A stretch of 36,533 nt of DNA from M0108 sp049654905 (GCA_049654905.1 JBASIS010000276.1:1-36533); one strand, 5' to 3'; counted from the first letter of the stretch, positions 24,999 through 33,897 are shown. Translations and numbers: made by a program. The notes: generated by a model from the letters alone, not told the origin.

Positions 24999-27900
24999 CT
25001 AGGGAGGCGGTGGCCGTGACGGGCGCAGGTTCTCGTCCATGAAGCGCTGGGCCGCCTGGATGAGGGCCAGGTGGGCCCGATCCGGACCCCAGGCCGCCGC
25101 CAGGTGGCGGTCCGGCGTCTGCGCTTCGCTCCAGATTTCCCAGACCAGGGTCGCGTCATTCCGGTACGCGGCGCCGATGCTGTTGCCATCCGGGCTGAAG
25201 CTGGCAAAGGAGACGCTGCCGAGTCCCGCGGAGAGGGTCAGGTAGGCCGTTAGGGGCTGAGCCAGGGGGGCGGTGGGGCGGGCCCAGAGACGCACCGTGC
25301 CATCGCGCGAGGCAGTGAGGATCCAACGGCCATCCGGGGCGAAGGTGGCGCTGGCGATCCGCGCCAGGTGTCCGCTGAGTTGGGCGAGGGGCGAACCATC
25401 CGCTCCCCAAAGCTGGGCGTTGCCGTCAATGGATGCGGTGACCAGCGCCTCGCCGTCCGGGGCGAAGCGCGCGCTGGTCATGGCGCCGCCCTGAGGCTCG
25501 AGATACCGGGGCTCGCCGCAGCGCCCCTCCGCCAGGGAGACCAGGGCGGCGCGGCCATCCTCGCTCGCCGTGACCAGTTGGCGCCCCCCGGGGGCGAACG
25601 ACAGGTCATTCACGCTATTCCGATGCCAGGGCCCGGCGCAGACCTGGGTCCACTGACCGGCATCGTTGACCTGGAGTACCCGGATTTCCCCCGCCTCATC
25701 GCCGGTGGCCACCCATACCCGGCCGTCATCACCCCGCGTCACCGCGGCGGCCTTGACACCGCTGGTGCCCTGCTCCCAGGGCAGGGACTCCCCCAGGGGG
25801 GCGCAGGCGTGAGGATCCCAGAGCCGCACCGGCCGCAGGGGGTCACTGGAGGTGGTCAAGAGCCAGCCGCCCTGGGGCGCGAAGAGCGCCTGGTAAACGA
25901 CCGGGCAGTCCGCGCCGCCATTCCGGTTGCAGGGTTGGTCGTCGGGGGTCATCGTCAGGATGCATTCATGCCCGTTAGCGAGATCCCAGACGCGGGCCGT
26001 GCCATCGGAGCCGGCACTGGCCAGGAGACGCACGGAGGGGGAGAAGACGACGCGACGCACCCGGTCGCGGTGGCCCTGGCCATCCGCCCCGAAGTTCCAG
26101 AGCCGCTGGGGTGGCCGGGCATCCCCGGGCCGGTGGTAGCGCCAAACCTCGACCCGTCCATCATGGGCGGCGGTCGCCAGCAGGGTCGCCGCGTCGGTCC
26201 CGCCCGCCACGGATTCCGCAATCTCCGCCATGGCCAGATGGGACACCTGATCCGTGCCGGGGAACTGGAGGGCGAAGGTCTCGGTGGGTTTGACGGACCA
26301 GAGTCGGGCCGAGCCGTCCTGGCGGGAATAGCTGAGGATGCGGCTTTGGTCCCGGCTGAAGCGCGCCTCGGTGACATCCCCCTCGTGACTCATGACGGCC
26401 AGGCCCTGCCCGGTCCAGAGCCCCCAGAGACGGATGCTGTCGTCCAGCGAGGCCGTCAGGACCAGTGGTTCATGGATGCCGGGGTCGCTCGCCGAGGTGA
26501 TCTGCACCTGCTCGACGCCGAGCTCATGATGACCAAAGATCTGGGCCTGACGCGTCTCCAGGTCCCAGCGGACGACCTGTCCATCCTCGTCCACGGCGAC
26601 CAGGGCTTTACCCCCGGGGGCAAAGGCGGTTTTGCGGACGGCGGAGCGATGGATGCGGATTTTCTGGCCGTCGCGGACGATGGCCCCCAACTCCGCCAAC
26701 TCCCGGCCTTTCAGGTCGTAAATCCGGATCCGGTCATCCGCCCAGGCCACGGCGACGCGTTTTCCGGCCGGGTCGAACTCGGCATGGTAAGCGGGGTGTC
26801 CGAGGGGGCCGCTGGCGGGCAGCACCGCCCGCTCGTCCCCCGTCAGGGTTTCGATCACCTTCGCGGTCCCATCGAAGGAGGCCGTCACCAGCAAGCTGCC
26901 GTCGGGGGAGAAGGCCAGACTGCGCACCCCGCGCTCATGGACCAACCGATCCCACAGCGGCTCGCCCGGTTGCTCCAGATCCAGGACGCAGAGGGAGCGC
27001 GACCGCTGCTCGCCATGTAACAGGGCCAGATAGCGCCGGCTCGCAGAGACGGCGATGGGGCCTAGGGCACGCCCGCCACAGGTCCAGGCCGGCGCCTGTC
27101 CCGGAGTTGCGGGGAGACGCCACACGCCGGTCTTGCCGATGCCGAGGAGCAAGGGGGGCTCGCCCGCCCCGATGACCTGAACCGCGTGGATTTCCAGTTC
27201 GGGACCGAAGAGGGGCTGGTCGAAATGATAGCGCTGCCCACGCAGGGTCCAGAGTTCCGCCCCGCCCCCCGAGGCGGGGGTCACCAGATACCGGCCATCG
27301 TCGCTAAAGGCGGCCCCCAGGGGTTTGGCCAGCGTCGGGCTGGTGGCCGTGACCAGGGTGATCAGCCGGTTTTTGATAAAGGTCCGGCTCAGGGTGTCGG
27401 TGGCCTCCTCGGGCAGATAGGGGCCCGCCTCCAGGGCCAGGCGAACGGCCTCGGCGGTATTGCCCCGATCAATGGCGACCGCGGCGGTCTTGAGCTGGCT
27501 GCGATGGAAGTTGAGAGAGGCGTCGTTCGAAGCGTTCCAGGCCCAGAAGGCGGTCGAGGACGCCAGGACCAGGAGGCTGACGAGGGTCAGTCCCAGGATG
27601 CGTGCCAGGCGGTTCCGGCGCCGCTGCAGTACCAGATGCTGGCGTGACTGCTCCAGGTACTGGCGCTCCAGCGGTTCCAATTCGTCCGCGTGGGCGGTGG
27701 CGAAGCCCAGGGCGGAGGCGTAACCGGTTTCGCCCAGCAGGTATTCGCGATTACTGTCGGTGCGACGCCAGAGCCGTGCCTGGCGGGAGAGCTGGTAACG
27801 CAGGATAAGATTGCGCCGATGCTCGGGCTCCGCGAGCCATTCCCGCATCGGTTGCCAGCGCTCGATCAGTACCGGGTGAATGAAGCTGGCAATCGGCCGA

Positions 27901-29882
27901 TAGTCCCGCCAGTGCTCGACCGGGTCGTTATCAGTGGGGGCCTCGGGTTCGTCCGTCGCGAGGGTTGGGGCCTTGTCGCTCAGATCCAGGTCGGAACGGG
28001 ACCCGCGTTTGGCGCCGAGCCGCACGCGCCACTCTTCCTGGGTCTGGGTCCAGAGTCGCCGCAGATCATCGGCGAGGCGATGGGGCGCCGGTGAGTACCC
28101 CGATGGCCCCGCCAGATCCTCCCGAGCGTCCGCGACCACCAGGCGGGCCGCGATCATGCGCTCGACCAGCCGGGCAACCACCGGCAGGTCGGTCAGGGTG
28201 CGCAGGTCGCCAGCCCGGATGCCGGGCGCCGCCGTTCCCCCGCCCTCCAGGGAGATCAGGGCCCGATACAGGGTCGGTATGGCGGCGCGCAGTGGCGGTT
28301 CCAGGTCTTCCCAAAAGGCATTGGCGCGGGCGATCAGGGAACCGGGGAGTCCCCCCAGGCGGCGAAAGTTGTCGAGGGTCAGCACCGGATGGCGGACGGC
28401 CCCGCCCTCCTCCGCGGGGGCGGAGGCCTGCCGGTAGAGGTCATCCAGGGTCTGCTGCAGCACCGGCGGCCAATGCTCCAGCAGACTCGCCTCCGCCTCC
28501 AGGGCATCGACCAGGCCCCGCCCCAGGCCGTGGGTCAGGTCCTCGTACTCGATATTGGCGATGCGCGCGGGGATCTCGATCACCTGCCGAATCCGTGCCG
28601 CGGCGGGCGGCCGCAGCCGGAACCAGTTCGCCTCGTCCAGGTCCGCGGCCAGCTCGGGCAGCTCCTGGAATTGGCCGAGATAATCGCTGCGCAGGGAGGC
28701 GATGACCCAGATGCCGTCCTGGGCGGCGAGCAGGCGCAGGGCCGTCGCGAAGGAGCGGCTTCCCACCGCCGCGCGGGTGGGATCGCTGAACAAGGGGTCG
28801 AGGGGATCGACGACGACCGCCAGTTGCGCGCGGCCACCCGCTCCCGCCGCCGGGTTCGCCAGTTCCTCGCTGAGCTGGGCGAGGGCGGCGGCCACCTGAT
28901 CGGCGGCCACCTCCGGCTCGGTGGCCAGCAGGCGCGCCAGACGCGGGGTATCGAGTCCGAATCCCTGCAGGGCGGGGCCAAACATCGCCGGGGCGGTCAG
29001 GGCCAGGGCCAGGGACAGTAGCGGATCACCCGGGTCGGGATCGACAAGGCACCAGCGGCAAAACGAAATCCCCGGAAAAAGGAAGGGCCGCGCCAGACGC
29101 GGCAGCAGTCCGGCCCGGATCAGGGAACTCTTGCCGACCCCGCTGGGACCGCTCACGAGCAACAGGCCCTTACCCGGACCCGAGAGGGCTTCCAGGCGCG
29201 TCACCAACTCCCGGGTCTCGGCTTCGCGTCCGGTAAAGACCGGGTTGTCGGTAAACTCGAAAGGTCGGTTGACGCGGAAGGGACTGCCACGCCAATCGCC
29301 CTGGGGGGAAGTCAGCCGGCGCTCGGCGCTGATCCGCCGGTTGAGCAGCTTGCGCAGTTGGGTTTCGACCAGATCGCGAAACATCCGATCATTGCTGAAT
29401 TGCCGGAAGGCGCGGCTGAAGCTGCCATCGGCGTTGAAAAAATGGGCGCGGAAGAATTCCTCGAGCCGATGCCGATCCGCCAGGGCCTCCCGGGTCGCCT
29501 CAGCATTGTTGACATCCACCAGGCAGGGGGCATTTTTGCGATAGACCAGGACCTCCGGGCTACCCGTGCGCGCCGAGGCCTCCACCGCATCCACGAACTC
29601 CCACTCGGTCCCGGTCATGCCGCCGTAGGGATCATCCGCCAGGGGGGTTCCCAGCCGCGTCCAGAGCATGACCAGCACGATCTCGCATTCCGACGGACGC
29701 ACCAGCCCCGCCTGAAAACTCTGGGCCGCGGTAAGGGCCTCCTGTTCCCAGAGAATCGGCTGGACCTTGAAGTAAGGCAGATATTCCTGCGCCAGCGCCT
29801 CGATGATGTCCTTGATCAGGGCGCGTTCGTGCTCCAGGTCGGAGGGCGAGGAGACGAAGATGCGGATCTGGGGCTCAGCCAT
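24999..29882 (-). CDS. DUF4062-STAND NTPase-TM-WD40 protein, 1627 residues
   Basis: This large signal-transducing NTPase opens with a DUF4062 domain (about 5-110; IRIFVSSPSDLEHERALI), a TIR/SLOG-like flavodoxin-fold module common in conflict proteins. A STAND NTPase follows, with FTGRE (216-220), Walker A GPSGVGKSS (245-253) and Walker B near 355 reading VVVDPLDPLF, where related proteins have DQFEELF. A helical linker leads to one membrane helix (about 761-782). Some 14-15 WD40 repeats (about 840-1610) follow, enough for two seven-bladed propellers, with typical FSPDGSLLVTASFDGTAK units. It starts 53 nt after xenA and ends 12 nt from the stop of the convergent MCE operon. The propellers probably sense and the N-terminus acts; the target is unknown. 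Confidence 0.85.
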   Translation of the reverse strand: MAEPQIRIFVSSPSDLEHERALIKDIIEALAQEYLPYFKVQPILWEQEALTAAQSFQAGLVRPSECEIVLVMLWTRLGTPLADDPYGGMTGTEWEFVDAVEASARTGSPEVLVYRKNAPCLVDVNNAEATREALADRHRLEEFFRAHFFNADGSFSRAFRQFSNDRMFRDLVETQLRKLLNRRISAERRLTSPQGDWRGSPFRVNRPFEFTDNPVFTGREAETRELVTRLEALSGPGKGLLLVSGPSGVGKSSLIRAGLLPRLARPFLFPGISFCRWCLVDPDPGDPLLSLALALTAPAMFGPALQGFGLDTPRLARLLATEPEVAADQVAAALAQLSEELANPAAGAGGRAQLAVVVDPLDPLFSDPTRAAVGSRSFATALRLLAAQDGIWVIASLRSDYLGQFQELPELAADLDEANWFRLRPPAAARIRQVIEIPARIANIEYEDLTHGLGRGLVDALEAEASLLEHWPPVLQQTLDDLYRQASAPAEEGGAVRHPVLTLDNFRRLGGLPGSLIARANAFWEDLEPPLRAAIPTLYRALISLEGGGTAAPGIRAGDLRTLTDLPVVARLVERMIAARLVVADAREDLAGPSGYSPAPHRLADDLRRLWTQTQEEWRVRLGAKRGSRSDLDLSDKAPTLATDEPEAPTDNDPVEHWRDYRPIASFIHPVLIERWQPMREWLAEPEHRRNLILRYQLSRQARLWRRTDSNREYLLGETGYASALGFATAHADELEPLERQYLEQSRQHLVLQRRRNRLARILGLTLVSLLVLASSTAFWAWNASNDASLNFHRSQLKTAAVAIDRGNTAEAVRLALEAGPYLPEEATDTLSRTFIKNRLITLVTATSPTLAKPLGAAFSDDGRYLVTPASGGGAELWTLRGQRYHFDQPLFGPELEIHAVQVIGAGEPPLLLGIGKTGVWRLPATPGQAPAWTCGGRALGPIAVSASRRYLALLHGEQRSRSLCVLDLEQPGEPLWDRLVHERGVRSLAFSPDGSLLVTASFDGTAKVIETLTGDERAVLPASGPLGHPAYHAEFDPAGKRVAVAWADDRIRIYDLKGRELAELGAIVRDGQKIRIHRSAVRKTAFAPGGKALVAVDEDGQVVRWDLETRQAQIFGHHELGVEQVQITSASDPGIHEPLVLTASLDDSIRLWGLWTGQGLAVMSHEGDVTEARFSRDQSRILSYSRQDGSARLWSVKPTETFALQFPGTDQVSHLAMAEIAESVAGGTDAATLLATAAHDGRVEVWRYHRPGDARPPQRLWNFGADGQGHRDRVRRVVFSPSVRLLASAGSDGTARVWDLANGHECILTMTPDDQPCNRNGGADCPVVYQALFAPQGGWLLTTSSDPLRPVRLWDPHACAPLGESLPWEQGTSGVKAAAVTRGDDGRVWVATGDEAGEIRVLQVNDAGQWTQVCAGPWHRNSVNDLSFAPGGRQLVTASEDGRAALVSLAEGRCGEPRYLEPQGGAMTSARFAPDGEALVTASIDGNAQLWGADGSPLAQLSGHLARIASATFAPDGRWILTASRDGTVRLWARPTAPLAQPLTAYLTLSAGLGSVSFASFSPDGNSIGAAYRNDATLVWEIWSEAQTPDRHLAAAWGPDRAHLALIQAAQRFMDENLRPSRPPPP

Positions 29883-29935
29883 TCCGGTGACCAGGGCCGC
29901 CGCTGGTGGCGCAAAAAAACATCCCGCGGGTGGTT

Positions 29936-31033
29936 TCAGTTAGCGGCATAGCCTTCGAGCCAATGGGCGTAGGAGGGGGGCAGTACCCAGGAGGGGCGGT
30001 CGATCCCTAGCTTGAGGGCGGCCTGATAGGGCCAGTGGGGATTGGCCAGATGGGCGCGGCCGACCATGACCAGGTCCAGTTGCCCCTGGCGCACCGTCCG
30101 CTCGGCCAGTTCCGGCGTATCGATCCCCCAGGCCGAGGCGACCGGCAACTGGGCCTCCCGGCGTACCCGCTCGGCAATCGGCGCCAGGAAGGCGGGTGCC
30201 CAGGGAATCGTGGCGCTTGGGGTGGAGAAGCCAATACTGACGCTCAGCAGGTCCAGCCCTTCGCGTTTGAAGGATTTGGCGAGTTCGATGGACTCGGCTA
30301 GGGTTTCCTCGTCGCGGCCGTCAAATTCGATGACCCCGAAGCGCGCCGTCAGGGGCAGATGTTCGGGCCACACCCGGCGCACCGCGGCCAGGGTCTCCAC
30401 CAGAAAGCGGCTACGGTTCTCCAGGCTGCCGCCATAGGTATCCTGGCGCTGGTTGGCATGGGGCGAGAAAAAGCTCTGCCCCAGATAGCCGTGGGCGAAG
30501 TGCAGTTCCAGCCATTCAAAGCCGACGTCCCGGGCACGCCGAGCGGCGGCGACGAAGTCCTGCCGCACCCGGGCGATGTCATCGAGGGTCATGGCCCGCG
30601 GCAGCTTGGGCAGATTGGTGCCGAAGGGGATGGCCGAGGGGGCCAGGGTCGGCCAGCCGCGCGGATCATCCGCGGCCATGTGGTCGTCACCCTCCCAGGG
30701 GCGGTTGGCGCTGGCCTTGCGGCCAGCGTGTGCGATCTGAATGCCCGGCACGGCCCCGGCGGCCTTGATGGCGGCAACCGCGGGGGCGAAGGCCTGGGCG
30801 AGTTCCTCGTTCCAGATGCCGGCACAGCCGGGGGTAATGCGGCCTTCCGGTGCCACCGCCGTGGCCTCGGCGATGACCAGGCCGGCACCGCCCCGGGCGA
30901 GACCGGCCAAATGCACCTGGTGCCACTCGTTGATCAGACCTTCAACCGCCACGTATTGACACATGGGTGGGACGGCGATGCGGTTGCGCAGCGTCACATC
31001 CTTGAGTTTGAAGGGTTGGAATAGTAAGGACAT
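29936..31033 (-). CDS. xenA: Old yellow enzyme, XenA-type NAD(P)H:flavin oxidoreductase
   Basis: This is a 365-residue FMN-dependent ene-reductase. It matches Pseudomonas XenA nearly along its length as I recall that sequence. Active-site residues occupy the XenA positions: C25 and Y27 in PPMCQY, H178 and H181 in ELHFAHGYLGQ, and Y183. HAGRKASANRPWEGDD and TYGGSLENRSRF are family signatures. It should reduce activated C=C bonds of electrophiles and some nitro compounds, probably for detoxification. GGAG precedes the ATG. Its promoter has a palindrome over the likely start site, suggesting control by a repressor that senses its substrates. The STAND gene follows after 53 nt and may be co-transcribed. 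Confidence 0.95.
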   Translation of the reverse strand: MSLLFQPFKLKDVTLRNRIAVPPMCQYVAVEGLINEWHQVHLAGLARGGAGLVIAEATAVAPEGRITPGCAGIWNEELAQAFAPAVAAIKAAGAVPGIQIAHAGRKASANRPWEGDDHMAADDPRGWPTLAPSAIPFGTNLPKLPRAMTLDDIARVRQDFVAAARRARDVGFEWLELHFAHGYLGQSFFSPHANQRQDTYGGSLENRSRFLVETLAAVRRVWPEHLPLTARFGVIEFDGRDEETLAESIELAKSFKREGLDLLSVSIGFSTPSATIPWAPAFLAPIAERVRREAQLPVASAWGIDTPELAERTVRQGQLDLVMVGRAHLANPHWPYQAALKLGIDRPSWVLPPSYAHWLEGYAAN

Positions 31034-31058
31034 CTGGTCAGCTCCGGGGATAACTGCT

Positions 31059-31084
31059 CTGAAAATTGGATGTTTTTCAGTATA
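31059..31084 (-). promoter_or_regulatory. xenA promoter -10 with adjacent palindrome (candidate operator)
   Basis: On the minus strand TATACT (31079-31084) is a good -10 element. It runs straight into a perfect 7-bp inverted repeat, CTGAAAA (31074-31080) and TTTTCAG (31059-31065), with an 8-nt spacer. The palindrome covers the expected transcription start, where a repressor would block initiation. The -35 is weak (GAATTG at 17 bp). Confidence 0.5.
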
Positions 31085-31188
31085 GCAAAAGGCTCATGCG
31101 GCAATTCGGATGGCTAGTTGTTAATCAGGTGGCTGAGGAGGCGGTGGGGCCCGTTTGCACGCCGTAAGCCCTTGATCCGAAATCTCGA

Positions 31189-32184
31189 CTAGCCGATGAC
31201 CCTCTCGTGCATGGGTGGGTCCGCCGCTACTTCGAGGCAATCGCCGTTGCCCAGAAACAGATCGGTTTGCGAACCCAGGCGCGCGCTGCCCCTGACCACC
31301 GGAAAGCCAGCGGCCAGCATCTTCTTCACGGCGAGGGCCCCGGTGCAATGGTTGCAGCCGAAGTGCTGGATGCCATAGGTCGTCAGGGCTTGGATGAGGC
31401 GGTCCTTGTCCTCGTTCCAATCATCAAAGGGCGCGATGTGCAGCCCCCCGTACACCGCATGCAGGCGCTCTCCCCCGGCAAAGGTTCGCCGGGCGTAATC
31501 CAGCAGATTGAGGACCCCGCCATGTCCGCAACCGGTGACCATCACCAGACCCCGATCCTGCACCTCGAAATAGAGCACGTTTTCGCCCTGGACCTGCAGC
31601 AGGGTCTCCATCGGAAACTGCACCAGGGCGCAACCCGGAAACAGGCTCAGCGGTTGCTGGGGCTGCACCTGGATGAGGGGTCCGGTATGTCCATACCGTT
31701 GGATCAGGGCCAGCCCCTCTGGTTGAAACCCCTCCGGGATATAGATGGGCAGCGACGGACAATGCCGCAGGGTGACGCCGATCCCCCAGAAATGATCGAA
31801 ATGTTCGTGACTGATGACGAGGCAATCAATGGCACCCTCCGCCAGGAGCCGGTCAACCCCCTCCTCGGCGAAGCGGCGCTCCATCCAGGCCGGGTTCCAG
31901 CCGGTATCGAACAGTATCCGATAGCCTTTGCCGTCCAGCGTTTCCGCCTCGATCAGGGCCGAGGAGCCGGCGGCGTTGGCGAGGTGCTGGTCGCCAAAGG
32001 GGGGCCAGGGCAGCCGGTATTGATTGGTGCTCATGCCGCCGGCGGCGGCGATATCCTCCAGCATGGTCGGCGTGTCGAGCCAGCCAATCTCGGAAATGCA
32101 TCTGATCCGCAGATGTTTGAGTAAGCCCAGGGCAAGTTGTTGGACCGGTGGCGCGGCGGCGAGGGTCGGCTGGGGGTCTTGCAT
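31189..32184 (-). CDS. Metallo-beta-lactamase-fold hydrolase
   Basis: This 331-residue cytoplasmic protein has the MBL metal site: HEHFDH (126-131) in VISHEHFDHFWG, preceded by LFDTGWNP, then TGCGHGGVLN, and a late CNHCTG that may supply the last ligand. The layout resembles the family containing 7,8-dihydropterin-6-methyl-aminobenzene-phosphate synthase-like proteins rather than glyoxalase II or beta-lactamases. The substrate is unknown. The ATG at 32182-32184 is chosen for its AGGAGA ribosome-binding site. It follows the SGNH lipoprotein gene by 55 nt on the same strand and precedes xenA by 155 nt. Confidence 0.85.
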   Translation of the reverse strand: MQDPQPTLAAAPPVQQLALGLLKHLRIRCISEIGWLDTPTMLEDIAAAGGMSTNQYRLPWPPFGDQHLANAAGSSALIEAETLDGKGYRILFDTGWNPAWMERRFAEEGVDRLLAEGAIDCLVISHEHFDHFWGIGVTLRHCPSLPIYIPEGFQPEGLALIQRYGHTGPLIQVQPQQPLSLFPGCALVQFPMETLLQVQGENVLYFEVQDRGLVMVTGCGHGGVLNLLDYARRTFAGGERLHAVYGGLHIAPFDDWNEDKDRLIQALTTYGIQHFGCNHCTGALAVKKMLAAGFPVVRGSARLGSQTDLFLGNGDCLEVAADPPMHERVIG

Positions 32185-32239
32185 CGGTTCTCCTATCAAT
32201 AGACATCGGGCGTGTCAAAGGGGCAAGGCGCTAGCGGAG

Positions 32240-32863
32240 CTACAGAGCCCCGGCTTGCTTCAGGTGATCGTAAATGCCGGAGGCCATCCGTCGATAGCCC
32301 TCGGCATTCGGGTGAATCTGGTCCGCGCGGAGTTCTGGCTGGCTCAGGATCTCCGAAAACACCTGGTCGATAACCGGCACCGCCTCTTCCTTCGCCAACT
32401 CCTGGTAGAGGGGCGCATCCCCTTTGCCGATGACGAGGTTGAGCAGGGACACCTCCGGCACGGCCACCAGCACGGCTTGGGCCCCACTCTGCCTGACCGT
32501 GCGCAGCAGGTGGCGCAGGTCCTCCTTCACGGCTTGCCGAGGCCGGCGTCGCAGGAAGTCATTGCCCCCCATTTCGATAATGACCAGAGCGGGTTGATGT
32601 TGATCGAGCAGGGCTTGGATGCGGCTCTTGCCCGCTTCCGCCGTATCCCCCGGGACACCAGCATTGATCACCTCCCAGCCGGTCCCGAGGGCCAGGGCGG
32701 TTGGCCAATCCTCCCCGGGGGCGGCTCCTGTCCCGAAGGTCACGCTGTCGCCGAAGGCGAGGACAGTCGTGCCGGGGGGAAGGGCGGTAAGCTGGGGTTC
32801 CTGGCTGCAGGCCGAGAGCAAGGCGGTGGCCAGCAGGGCGAGGATGAGAAGTCCGTGCCGCAT
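32240..32863 (-). CDS. SGNH/GDSL-family esterase lipoprotein
   Basis: This 207-residue lipoprotein has a short signal peptide ending in the lipobox LLSAC (C19). The SGNH hydrolase blocks follow: FGDSVTFGTG with nucleophile S40, NAGVPGDT with G70, GGNDF with N101, and DQIHPN with D181 and H184. The size and sequence resemble TesA-type arylesterase/lysophospholipases, here tethered to a membrane instead of free in the periplasm. The frame is open 74 codons upstream, but the signal peptide fixes the start at 32863. Its leader is duplicated before the DUF3368 remnant at 33667-33748. Confidence 0.88.
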   Translation of the reverse strand: MRHGLLILALLATALLSACSQEPQLTALPPGTTVLAFGDSVTFGTGAAPGEDWPTALALGTGWEVINAGVPGDTAEAGKSRIQALLDQHQPALVIIEMGGNDFLRRRPRQAVKEDLRHLLRTVRQSGAQAVLVAVPEVSLLNLVIGKGDAPLYQELAKEEAVPVIDQVFSEILSQPELRADQIHPNAEGYRRMASGIYDHLKQAGAL

Positions 32864-32936
32864 GAAGAGGGCGCTCCGAAGATCGGGGGGATGGGATGCG
32901 GGGATTTTAGGCGATCGCTGACAGCCAGGTTGTGCC
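32858..32936 (-). repeat. Duplicated leader, copy A (SGNH gene)
   Basis: On the minus strand this stretch begins with GGCACAA, has GCCTAAAATCCC in the middle and ends CCCTCTTCATGCGG over the SGNH start codon. Copy B at 33667-33748 has the same three blocks with nearly the same spacing. TAAAAT could be a -10 element. Divergence between the blocks is substantial. Confidence 0.6.
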
Positions 32937-33085
32937 CCATGAATTAGCCAAGCCAGACGCTTGAGTTGCGGATAATCCCTCAGTCGAACGCGAACCGGAA
33001 TCCAGCCTGGTGTCGCGTCCTTACCGTCGGCGTCGGCCGGTTGATCCTCCGGCGTGAGGATGCCAAAATCCAGACCCATGGCCAC
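32930..33085 (-). pseudogene. Possible remnant of a small gene upstream of the SGNH gene
   Basis: An ATG at 33085 opens about 50 codons (MGLDFGILTPEDQPADADGK near the start, RDYPQLKRLAWLIHG later) that read like the first half of a small soluble protein. They then run in frame through the duplicated leader into the SGNH gene. The end of the original gene seems lost. An alternative is plain chance openness. The rest of 32864-33201 holds nothing else recognisable. Confidence 0.3.
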
Positions 33086-33201
33086 CCGGGCGTTCAGATA
33101 GGCACCTATCGTGACCGCGGGCTGGCCTTTTCGATCCGATGCAAGGTGACCCGAGACATACCGCCCGCGTCGCGAACCTTGCCAACAACCCCGAGGTCGT
33201 C

Positions 33202-33366
33202 ATGCGTCTTTCCCACCGTCTGGTTCTGGCCCTGCTGATCGTCTTCGTGGACACCGCAGCCTTCCTAATCCCGCTTACGGCGGTGCTGCTCGCGTACATT
33301 CTGCTTGCGCGTCCCCCATGGTTTCGGGACTGGGTGGATCGGCTTTATCGCGGGGTTTCACGGTAG
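33202..33366 (+). CDS. Small membrane protein, 54 residues
   Basis: The ATG at 33202 has GAGG seven bases upstream. The product starts MRLSHRLVLALLIVFV and has one or two hydrophobic segments spanning about residues 7-37. It ends in a basic/aromatic tail (RPPWFRDWVDRLYRG) typical of inner-membrane proteins with a cytoplasmic end. The frame is open 21 codons upstream without a better start. The family is not named, but the length, hydrophobic pattern and ribosome-binding site support a real gene. It is the only plus-strand gene between 24986 and the DUF499 gene. Confidence 0.6.
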   Translation: MRLSHRLVLALLIVFVDTAAFLIPLTAVLLAYILLARPPWFRDWVDRLYRGVSR

Positions 33367-33384
33367 ATGACCACGCAAAGGGAG

Positions 33385-33672
33385 TCATTCACCCTTTCGA
33401 CCCGTCTCCCCGGCCAGACGCAAGACGTCTGCGACCAGCGCATCCGCGAGCCGATAGCCCTGTCGCGACAGCGCCGCTAACACCGACCCCACAGACTCCA
33501 GCAGGCCCTGCTGCTTGGCGGCCAGCAGCACGCCGGCCAGTCCGACGACAGGGATGCCGCGACGTCGGGCAATCTGTCGTCCGCGGCGCTCATCGATCAG
33601 TAAGAAGCGACATGGCGTTTCTTGCGCCAACAGAATGGCTGCTGACTCCTTGGCGTCGATTCCGATCCGCAT
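33385..33672 (-). pseudogene. Truncated PIN-domain toxin remnant (DUF3368)
   Basis: The 95 residues match the C-terminal half of DUF3368/VapC-like PIN-domain proteins: DAKESAAILLAQE, FLLIDERRGRQIARRRGIPV and VVGLAGVLLAAK. Full-length relatives have about 60 more N-terminal residues, including the first catalytic Asp (DTSP-type motif). Those are missing, and nothing like them lies in 33673-33900. An ATG in the duplicated leader now precedes the fragment. No antitoxin gene is adjacent. It is probably non-functional as an RNase. Confidence 0.7.
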
Positions 33673-33748
33673 GAAGAGGGGTTCTTCGCGGGTCCGTAGG
33701 GAATGGGGTGCTGGGATTTTAGGCTAGCGCAGCCGGCTGTGTTGTGCC
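33667..33748 (-). repeat. Duplicated leader, copy B (DUF3368 remnant)
   Basis: It shares with 32858-32936 the blocks CCGCATGAAGAGGG, GGGATTTTAGGC and TTGTGCC (plus-strand reading) in the same order, within a few bases of the same spacing. In both cases the repeat ends over the ATG of the downstream minus-strand frame. This copy may have brought a promoter and start codon to the truncated PIN gene. Confidence 0.6.
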
Positions 33749-33792
33749 TCTGGGTGCCAGCGCCTTGCCGCTGCCGTCCAGACCCGTTCCGG

Positions 33793-33897
33793 GAGAGCCT
33801 TATTGGTGTACCATCCGGCCGGGGAAGGTGATGCCATCAAGGGCCTTGGTGACGTCAATCAACCAGAACACAACAACAACCACACGGGAAGGCTCTC
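33793..33897. repeat. Inverted repeat before the DUF499 gene
   Basis: GAGAGCCTT (33793-33801) and AAGGCTCTC (33889-33897) are perfect complements 87 nt apart, in the leader of the DUF499 gene. They could form a leader structure or mark the ends of a small inserted segment. The stretch between them contains an AAC/ACA-rich tract near 33861-33882. Confidence 0.5.

Noticed and set aside
25368..27020. A 550-codon plus-strand frame
   Set aside because: It is antisense to the WD40 repeats of the STAND protein; its apparent periodicity mirrors the WD40 repeats.
33021..33299. A 92-codon minus-strand frame beside the small membrane protein
   Set aside because: It is Arg/Ser-rich, has no ribosome-binding site and is antisense to the better-supported 54-residue protein.
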